10,000 nt of DNA. Source: Kiritimatiellota bacterium (GTDB lineage Bacteria > Verrucomicrobiota > Kiritimatiellia > JAAZAB01). The DNA lies in assembly GCA_008636095.1 (NCBI GenBank), contig VSJD01000050.1:1-10000 (forward strand). Direction: 5' to 3'. The translations under genes were made by a program, and so were the position numbers. Every line of letters begins with the position of its first letter. Positions within the stretch are counted from its first letter, which is position 1. This document shows, piece by piece, positions 1 through 7,019 of this stretch. Under the pieces are notes generated by a model. It saw only the letters and a program-made list of their open reading frames with translations. It was not told the origin of the DNA and did no database searches.

Positions 1-12
1 ACTAAAATTCCA

Positions 13-1206
13 TCAATAAAGCATAGCGGCCGCACGGGACTGTACGAAGGCCCGCCGAGACTTACCCCACGTCCGCCGGATTTGTTCTGGTGCGGCGCCA
101 GCCTGCAGAGCACGGCGGACGGCATCGGTGCCATAGAGTTTATCGAAGAAATCCTCGCGCGTGTCCGCATGCTTCCAGACTTTGCGGATTCCATACAGTT
201 CCTGCAAACAGGCCAGGATGGAAATTCCGGTATAAACAGGGTGGAATATATTTGGATTGGTTACCGCGAGGCGGACGCCATCAAACACGGTGCCATGCTC
301 CGCCGACCGTGCTCCGCCACAGCGCTGCGCGACGGCGAGAGTGCTACGCCCAGGCGAGTACGGGTGCGCATAAAACGACACGCCCGGCAGGCGCCGCGCA
401 TTCAGCCGCTCGCACACCGCAGCACTTTTCAGCCACGGGGCGGCAAACACCTGGAAAGCCAGGTTGGATGAGCGCCCATTGTTGATGGCCGGCAAGGCCT
501 CGCTAAATACAGTGGCCAGGTAACACTGCCCGGCCTCCCAGGCACGGATGCCGGGTGAGGGTGGAATCCAGGGTGGCCAGTCCGCGCCACGCGCCGCCGC
601 GCGCGCATACCCTTGCATCCGCGCGATCCGAAGCGACACATCCAGCCCCAGGTCGGCTTTGAGCCAAAGCGCCATTTCGCCGGGCGTCATGCCATAGTGC
701 ATGGGAGCGCGCACGCCTGCCACAAAGCTTTCAAAGGCAGGCGCCAGCATAGGGCCATCCACAATTCGCGGCAGGGGGATGGGACGATCGGCCACCACGA
801 CCTCCTTGCCCATTGCGGCGGCCTGCTCCAGCACATAGCGCAAGGTGGCAACATAGGTGTAACAGCGCGCCCCGAGATCCTGGAGATCCACGACCAGCAC
901 GTCCAGATTTTTGAACATGGCCGGGGTTGGCCGACGCGCCGAACCATACAGGGAATAGACCGGAAGCCCCCAATCCGGATGCCGCCGGTGCCACAGTTTC
1001 TGGCCGGCGTCGCCGAGGCCGAAAAATCCATGTTCCGGCCCGAACAAGGCGCGCAAGGTCAAGGTGCGATCCCGCCACAGCCGTTCGGCTGACGTCATAC
1101 CGCGGGCATCAACGGCAGCCAGATGACTTACCAATCCGATGCGCTTACCTTCCAGCCAATGCCGGTGACGGGTCAGAAGAGCATCAATGCCCGGGAGAAA
1201 ATGCAT
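13..1206 (-). CDS. DUF1343 / GH171 family protein (NamZ-like exo-beta-N-acetylmuramidase)
   Basis: The 397-residue product has the conserved blocks of DUF1343: GPEHGF at residues 56-61, VVDLQDLGARCYTY at 105-118, ADRPIPL at 139-145 with VDGPML after it, YGMTPGEMALWL at 171-182, and PPSPGIRAWEAGQCY at 215-229. Characterised members (NamZ, CAZy GH171) remove terminal MurNAc from peptidoglycan fragments. Glu58 in GPEHG is the likely catalytic residue by family analogy. The length is normal for the family. The N-terminus has no signal peptide or membrane segment, so the protein is probably cytoplasmic and may act in muropeptide recycling rather than outside the cell. The block that usually reads like GRGT...PFE...GAPW is NNGRSSNLAFQVFAAPW here, so substrate preference could differ. 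ATG is the first possible start because an in-frame TAG lies two codons upstream. No clear Shine-Dalgarno sequence is seen. The gene lies 166 nt downstream of the 786-residue gene. Confidence 0.88.
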   Translation of the reverse strand: MHFLPGIDALLTRHRHWLEGKRIGLVSHLAAVDARGMTSAERLWRDRTLTLRALFGPEHGFFGLGDAGQKLWHRRHPDWGLPVYSLYGSARRPTPAMFKNLDVLVVDLQDLGARCYTYVATLRYVLEQAAAMGKEVVVADRPIPLPRIVDGPMLAPAFESFVAGVRAPMHYGMTPGEMALWLKADLGLDVSLRIARMQGYARAAARGADWPPWIPPSPGIRAWEAGQCYLATVFSEALPAINNGRSSNLAFQVFAAPWLKSAAVCERLNARRLPGVSFYAHPYSPGRSTLAVAQRCGGARSAEHGTVFDGVRLAVTNPNIFHPVYTGISILACLQELYGIRKVWKHADTREDFFDKLYGTDAVRRALQAGAAPEQIRRTWGKSRRAFVQSRAAAMLY

Positions 1207-1222
1207 ATGCTATTAAATTCCG

Positions 1223-1248
1223 AATTCCAAGCACCAAATTCCAAGGAA
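1223..1248 (-). repeat. Intergenic AT-rich repeat, copy 1
   Basis: Read on the minus strand, this 26-bp stretch matches the plus strand at 3824-3849 at 24 of 26 positions, differing only by TG versus AA in the middle. It is built from repeated TTGGAATT-type units, and a further related unit (CGGAATTT) continues at 1216-1222. It lies just upstream of the DUF1343 gene. It looks like a dispersed, non-coding intergenic repeat. Confidence 0.6.
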
Positions 1249-1372
1249 ATGCAATCAAACACGGCAAAGTTGAAAAACGATAAGAAAACCAGGATTTAGT
1301 TTGTTTTCAATTGGAATCCTACATTTGTCTCCTCACGTTTCTATTCCCGTTTCATGCCTGCGCTTTCCATTG

Positions 1373-3733
1373 CTACCATTCCTGAACCAGGCAATCGTGC
1401 GCCGGGACATCCAAAACAACCCGCCTGTCCTTTGTCTTTAGCACAAGCTCAATTTTCCGGGACTTATCACCGGTATTGAAAACAAAGGTGACCAGCCGGT
1501 CTTTGCCGCGCCAGGTGGCATTGATGACATCCTTCTCGGGAAACTCCACCTCTTTGTCCGCCCGCTGTCCTTCCGTTATAACATCCTCATATTTTGCCAA
1601 AAGATCGTTGGCCTCCCGGATCGGCGTGGCCAACTGGTCATCCATCCCGAAGACTCCGGTAAAAGACCAGCCGCCGACGCTGCCATCCTTGACCACCAGC
1701 AGAATAATGGTGTTTTTAAATTCCGGATAGAGCGCATCCTGGACACTGCCGCGCTGCGCCGAATAGAATGGCGTATATACACTATGAATAATTTGCGGCA
1801 TCGCCTTTGAGTTTGTCGCGGGACCTGCCGCAAAAGTGTCCCGAAAATCCGTGTAGGCCGGATATCGCCCGCATATTCGTATGCTCGCAATATCAATTGT
1901 CGGCGCCGCTTTTCGCCAGTCCACCCCGTAATTCTCCCGGCAATATTGTCCTGGCTTTCCGCCTTGCTGCAACCCGTCAATTAAAGAACCCGAATAGATG
2001 CCGAAAGTACCGGCCGGGTTTGCCTGCTTGATGGCCTTTTTTAGAAACTGCCACAGCAGGATATTTTGACGGCATTTAAAATCCACAACTTTGTCAAAGA
2101 GATCAACCCCGCAACACTCTTCGCCGGTAGGCACATGATCCAACCCGGAAAACTCCTTCAAGGCCTTGCGACAGCGTTGGCAAAGGCAGATTTGCCTGGG
2201 CCGTGACGCATCGTAGTTCACCCCGGACTGGCCAATGCGGGGATAGGGCGCGGCCGTTATCTCATGGTCAATCCAAATGCCATCAATCTTGTTCACCCGC
2301 ACATATTCCTTGAGTGTATCCAGGTAGAGCTTCAGCCATGGATTCTCATCTCCACCGGCGACCGGATTGGCGGGTTCATCGTATTTGCCACCGTCGAGGA
2401 CATGGGTGAAACATACGCGTGGCCCGGGAACCTGGTCCCCTTTCCAGGTGACCGAGGCATATTCCGGATGAAACTTGCAGTAGGCCGCTGACGCATTTGC
2501 CATATACCAGTAGTGAGAAATATAGAGGCGCACCTTCATACCCAGGCGCTTTGACTCCTGTGCAATGGGCATAATATAATCAATTTTGGCAGAAGCTATA
2601 TCCACGTCAGCCAAAGCGGGCATGGTGGTGTTAAAGCCCCATTCGCGAAATTTTTCCAGGAATAATTCACGCACCGGCATGGTCTCCGATGGCAACTGCG
2701 TTTCGGCAATCCATACCGAGGTTTCCAGGCGTTTGGGCCGCTGATATGCCATGGACTTGACGAGCAGAACCTGACCCTCCCGGTAGATTTTGCCCGCCTT
2801 GTCCGTTAGCCGCCAGTTGATTTGATCCGGCAAATTGGCCTTGGCGGCAATGTCCCAGATAAATGTGCGTGTCCAAAAGCGCAATTCATCCTTTTTCAAT
2901 GTTTCCGACGAGGTCATATGATCGCTCTTAATATCATCGCCCTTGGCTTCACATGACACGATATATTGTTTGCCGGGAACAAGGGGTATTTCATTATCAG
3001 GCGTCAGCCATAACGCCAGTTTCTTATGTTCCGCGGTGGCCGTGACGGTCTTTTCACAGGTATAGAAAATTTTGCCGGTGTCGGCTTCCTTGACTTGCAG
3101 GTTTCGGAATGAAAGCGTGCCGGAGGCGGTGTTGGCGGGAAACGGCCATTTCAATATCAAAGCATCGGCGGAATATACGCCGGCCTGGACAGTGATTGTT
3201 TTTGAATACGACTTCCAGTCAAAGGTTCCCAGAAACCGAATGATCGGGAAATAGTCAATTATTCCACCTTTTTTGTTTTTATAGCCAAAACTCAGATCAA
3301 TTCCATCGCAAATAATTGAAAAATCAGGCTGGTAGGAAATTTCTTTCCTGATTTTTCCATCGGCGACAATGTCCCGGATGCTCTCTTGGACCGGGTCAAT
3401 CCGCATAATATGCTTGTAATCGCTGATATCCGTCCCGGCGATCACCCGGTTGCTGGGTAACAGAAAGTCCGGCACATCCAGCACCAGCGTATATTCACTG
3501 TCCGGCAATCCCTCCACATAAACGATCCGCGGTCGAAGCATCAAACGGCCACCGGGAGTTACCTCGATTTGCTTTGCATGAAAGGGGTTAAACGCCATCG
3601 CCATTGTTTTATCTGATGATTTCGCATCAGTTGCCTTGAGCATGCCGGTTAACAGGGGAAGGCTGATCCAAACCAGGACAAGGATGATCAATACCAGGAG
3701 AAAGCCGGTTGTAATTTTCATGATATTTTTCAT
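1373..3733 (-). CDS. Membrane-anchored glycoside-hydrolase-like protein, TIM-barrel core, family unassigned
   Basis: The 786-residue product starts with a short basic segment and one hydrophobic helix (about residues 8-30) without an obvious cleavage site, so the bulk is probably held outside the cytoplasmic membrane. Residues about 50-340 look beta-rich (sandwich-like). Residues about 345-715 look like a TIM barrel of the kind found in glycoside hydrolases: strand-like KVRLYISHYWY near 400-410, DGIWIDHE at 484-491 with Asp489 and Glu491 as candidate active-site acids, and a CLCQRC cluster at 516-521 resembling the CxCxxC motif of many sugar-hydrolase-like barrels. A small beta domain closes the protein (about 725-786). 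I do not recognise a named family, and the substrate is unknown. The start is supported by AAGGAG 11 nt upstream; a second ATG lies four codons inside. Its base composition is less GC-rich than that of the rhamnosidase gene in the same window. Neighbouring carbohydrate genes fit a polysaccharide-related role, which is inference. Confidence 0.75.
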   Translation of the reverse strand: MKNIMKITTGFLLVLIILVLVWISLPLLTGMLKATDAKSSDKTMAMAFNPFHAKQIEVTPGGRLMLRPRIVYVEGLPDSEYTLVLDVPDFLLPSNRVIAGTDISDYKHIMRIDPVQESIRDIVADGKIRKEISYQPDFSIICDGIDLSFGYKNKKGGIIDYFPIIRFLGTFDWKSYSKTITVQAGVYSADALILKWPFPANTASGTLSFRNLQVKEADTGKIFYTCEKTVTATAEHKKLALWLTPDNEIPLVPGKQYIVSCEAKGDDIKSDHMTSSETLKKDELRFWTRTFIWDIAAKANLPDQINWRLTDKAGKIYREGQVLLVKSMAYQRPKRLETSVWIAETQLPSETMPVRELFLEKFREWGFNTTMPALADVDIASAKIDYIMPIAQESKRLGMKVRLYISHYWYMANASAAYCKFHPEYASVTWKGDQVPGPRVCFTHVLDGGKYDEPANPVAGGDENPWLKLYLDTLKEYVRVNKIDGIWIDHEITAAPYPRIGQSGVNYDASRPRQICLCQRCRKALKEFSGLDHVPTGEECCGVDLFDKVVDFKCRQNILLWQFLKKAIKQANPAGTFGIYSGSLIDGLQQGGKPGQYCRENYGVDWRKAAPTIDIASIRICGRYPAYTDFRDTFAAGPATNSKAMPQIIHSVYTPFYSAQRGSVQDALYPEFKNTIILLVVKDGSVGGWSFTGVFGMDDQLATPIREANDLLAKYEDVITEGQRADKEVEFPEKDVINATWRGKDRLVTFVFNTGDKSRKIELVLKTKDRRVVLDVPAHDCLVQEW

Positions 3734-3823
3734 TCTATTTGCCGCTCCTTGTTAAATATTTTGCCCATCGTTAATTAAAGCATTGCGCATCCGGTGTTAA
3801 ATATAATTTTAAACTGTTGATTA

Positions 3824-3849
3824 TTCCTTGGAATTTGGAACTTGGAATT
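3824..3849 (+). repeat. Intergenic AT-rich repeat, copy 2
   Basis: This is a 26-bp match (24 of 26) to the minus strand of 1223-1248, containing CTTGGAATT twice around GGAA. It lies in the 196-nt space between the FtsB-like gene and the 786-residue gene. The two copies are in inverted orientation around that gene. They are too far apart and too short to be clear transposon ends. Confidence 0.6.
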
Positions 3850-3929
3850 TTTGAGTTGTGGGCACGGCCCGCGTTAGATCAGACCGTAATTGTTCTCTTG
3901 CGCCTTTTTGCGGCAACAAAAGTTCTGAA

Positions 3930-4244
3930 TCAGGGCCGGACCCGGAACGCATTGGTCTTGCGATCGGTAAAGCGATAAATAGTTTCACCGGCCTTGGCCT
4001 TGCCCAGCTCCTCGCGCGCGACGCGTTCCACGTACCGCGAATCCGACAGGAACCGGTCTTGCTGTGACTGCAATTGCTTGACCATGTCTTCCTTGGCGCG
4101 ATTTTCCTCTTCCAGAATAGTCAGTTTGCGCTGGCGCTCCTGGTTCTGGCGAATCTTGGGCAGGAACAGACTGACGATGGCAACAATCACCATCGCCACA
4201 AAGATGATCGTGGCGCTCCTGTAAATCGTCATCCAGACGTTCAT
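3930..4244 (-). CDS. ftsB: FtsB/DivIC-family septum formation initiator protein
   Basis: The 104-residue product has the FtsB/DivIC layout: a very short cytoplasmic N-terminus, one membrane helix (about residues 10-28), a charged coiled coil (about 31-65, ending in KQLQSQQDRF), then the conserved YVERVAREELGKAKAGETIY block (71-90) typical of the family. Such proteins join FtsL and FtsQ in the divisome and help activate septal peptidoglycan synthesis. The gene begins 7 nt after the eno stop codon, and its weak AGAGAA ribosome site overlaps the end of eno, so it is very likely co-transcribed and possibly translationally coupled. The eno-ftsB order is known in other bacteria, which supports the call. 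FtsB cannot be separated from DivIC or FtsL-like members on sequence alone. Confidence 0.85.
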   Translation of the reverse strand: MNVWMTIYRSATIIFVAMVIVAIVSLFLPKIRQNQERQRKLTILEEENRAKEDMVKQLQSQQDRFLSDSRYVERVAREELGKAKAGETIYRFTDRKTNAFRVRP

Positions 4245-4251
4245 AATTTCT

Positions 4252-5607
<1,356 letters not shown>

Positions 5608-5613
<6 letters not shown>

Positions 5614-5931
5614 ATTTTGTTCCTTGTTATCCGTCTTGGGTTTTCCAAGGTTTTCTTCTCCGATAAGTTCAATGATGGCATTCATCCTTCGGGAACAGTC
5701 CTCATAAGCTCCAACGATAGTAAATAGCAAAGGGATCAATGCAAAGAGCACCATGTCATTGGCTTTTTCCGTGTGGAACATGAAGACGATGAAAATAAAC
5801 CAGGCAGCTCCAACCACATAATATTTCCATGCCGGTTTACCCCGGATAATTTTCAAAAGACGTTCACGCCTTTTTAGGTCACTGAGGGCAAATACTGCAT
5901 TTATCTCCGCCAATGAGTTTGTGTCATTCAT
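5608..5931 (-). CDS. Small two-helix membrane protein of unknown function, cassette-like
   Basis: I do not recognise this 107-residue protein. It has a charged N-terminal part (NSLAEINAVFALSDLKRRERLLKII), two hydrophobic helices (roughly YYVVGAAWFIFIVFMF and MVLFALIPLLFTIVGAY), and a polar tail ending KTDNKEQNA. It is probably an inner-membrane protein with both ends on one side. The start MNDTN is chosen because AAGGA lies 10 nt upstream; ATGs at 5937 and 5952 are alternatives, and the open frame continues to 6012 without support. The stretch is visibly richer in A and T than enolase and the amidase on either side. The sequence TTGTTATGC precedes the gene and its stop codon lies in GCATAAC, so it is bounded by inverted core sequences like an integron gene cassette. 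It may be an acquired gene. Confidence 0.65.
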
Positions 5932-5948
5932 TATCATTTTTTCCTTCT

Positions 5949-5983
5949 GCATAACAAGCGCCGCTTGTTCCGTAGTTACGGAA
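5949..5983. repeat. Overlapping inverted repeats upstream of the small membrane gene
   Basis: AACAAGCG-C-CGCTTGTT at 5953-5969 is a perfect 8-bp-arm inverted repeat. TTCCGTA-GT-TACGGAA at 5968-5983 is a second one with 7-bp arms that overlaps it. On the minus strand the first runs directly into GTTATGC (5955-5949), just before the small gene. The 13-nt centre CAAGCGGCGCTTG occurs again on the plus strand at 5584-5596, just beyond the other end of the gene. These could be one side of a cassette or attC-like boundary, or an operator. No T-run follows, so they do not look like a terminator. Confidence 0.6.
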
Positions 5984-6057
5984 TGTATAACCCATGCCGG
6001 CGAAAAATTCAAGCACGTTGCGCAATGAGCTGGCGTCTGTCGTCCGGCGTCTGGATT

Positions 6058-6909
6058 TCAGTCCAGCCGCCGGTGCCGGAGGACGGGGATGCGCGCGCGA
6101 GTACGGCGCAATTCTTCCGGCTGGAGCGTGACGGTCAGGATGGTTTCCTTGTCGCCGGCGGTGGCGAGCACATCACCCCAGGGTCCCACTACCAGGCTGT
6201 GCCCGTGGCTGGTAATACCGGTACACGGATTGACGCCGCACTGGTTTGGCGCCACCACAAACGCCTGGTTCTCGATTGCGCGCGCGCGAATGAGCGTCTC
6301 CCAATGATCCTTACCGGTTTTTTGCGTGAAATTCGAGGGCACGAAAAAAAGCGCGACACCATGCCTGGAATAATATCGGAACAGTTCCGGAAAGCGCAGG
6401 TCGTAGCAGATGGCCAGGCCGCAGGACCAGCCTTCAACCTTGGCCATGACGGGTTTATTGCCCGCGGAGTAGATATCACTTTCCCGTACAATCTGTCCGT
6501 TGTCCAGATTGGCCTCGAATAGATGGATTTTGCGGTAACGGGCGACGATCCGGCCCTGCCGATTGATGAGCACGCTCGTGTTGTAGATTTTTCCCCGGCA
6601 GCGCTCGATCACACTGCCGACCAATACCCAGGCCCGCGCTCGCGCGGCCAGGGCCATCAGGCGCTTCGTAATCGGGCCAGGCAGATGCTCCGCCACAGCA
6701 CGATAATCCGCGTCGTTGCCGCGGATGGCGAACACTTCCGGCAGGGCAATGAGGTCACACTTCGGCGCGCAACGGAACCGCCGTTCGATGCCAGCCAGAT
6801 TCCGCTCCACATCCGTTCCGGCACTGTTCTGGAGCAGAATGATTCGCAGAACTGTGGCCGGGTTAGTTTCTCTGATTATTGCCGGCTTCAATTGAGACTC
6901 GACCCCCAA
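6058..6909 (-). CDS. Carbon-nitrogen hydrolase, Nit1/Nit2-like amidase (nitrilase superfamily)
   Basis: Nitrilase-superfamily enzymes hydrolyse carbon-nitrogen bonds with a Glu-Lys-Cys triad. All three residues are visible: Glu58 in LIALPEVFA, Lys127 in YRKIHLFEANL, and Cys168 in GLAICYDLRFPELFR. The ICYDLRFPELFR signature and the following FVPSNFTQKTGKDHWETLIRARAIENQAFV are typical of the Nit1/Nit2 branch, whose known members are omega-amidase and deaminated-glutathione amidase. The precise substrate cannot be told. The product has no signal peptide and is cytoplasmic. The first usable start is TTG at 6909, with no strong ribosome site. The conserved fold begins near residue 21 (LRIILLQNSAG), so the first 20 residues may not be real. 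A 110-nt space with no clear terminator separates it from the rhamnosidase gene upstream, so shared transcription is possible. Confidence 0.9.
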   Translation of the reverse strand: MGVESQLKPAIIRETNPATVLRIILLQNSAGTDVERNLAGIERRFRCAPKCDLIALPEVFAIRGNDADYRAVAEHLPGPITKRLMALAARARAWVLVGSVIERCRGKIYNTSVLINRQGRIVARYRKIHLFEANLDNGQIVRESDIYSAGNKPVMAKVEGWSCGLAICYDLRFPELFRYYSRHGVALFFVPSNFTQKTGKDHWETLIRARAIENQAFVVAPNQCGVNPCTGITSHGHSLVVGPWGDVLATAGDKETILTVTLQPEELRRTRARIPVLRHRRLD

Positions 6910-7019
6910 TGTTTTATTACGTTTCTTTGGTATCAGTAAATCTGAAATGGTGATTCACACGAACATGCCCCCAAAAAAATCCTGCCCTCCACGCCCGGCC
7001 CGTTGTCTCCCCCACCCGC

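Noticed and set aside
3850..3929. Possible terminator hairpins after the FtsB-like gene (GGGC-ACG-GCCC and a GCC/GGC stem near 3909)
   Set aside because: The stems are only 3-4 bp and no T-run follows on the minus strand, so an intrinsic terminator cannot be supported.
5932..6012. N-terminal extension of the small membrane protein (27 more residues)
   Set aside because: The extension would read through the two inverted repeats and has no ribosome site. AAGGA at 5942-5946 supports a start at 5931 instead.
6984..7019. GC-rich stretch after the rhamnosidase stop followed by seven T's on the minus strand, considered as a terminator
   Set aside because: No convincing stem adjoins the T-run; only a 3-bp GCC/GGC pairing is visible.
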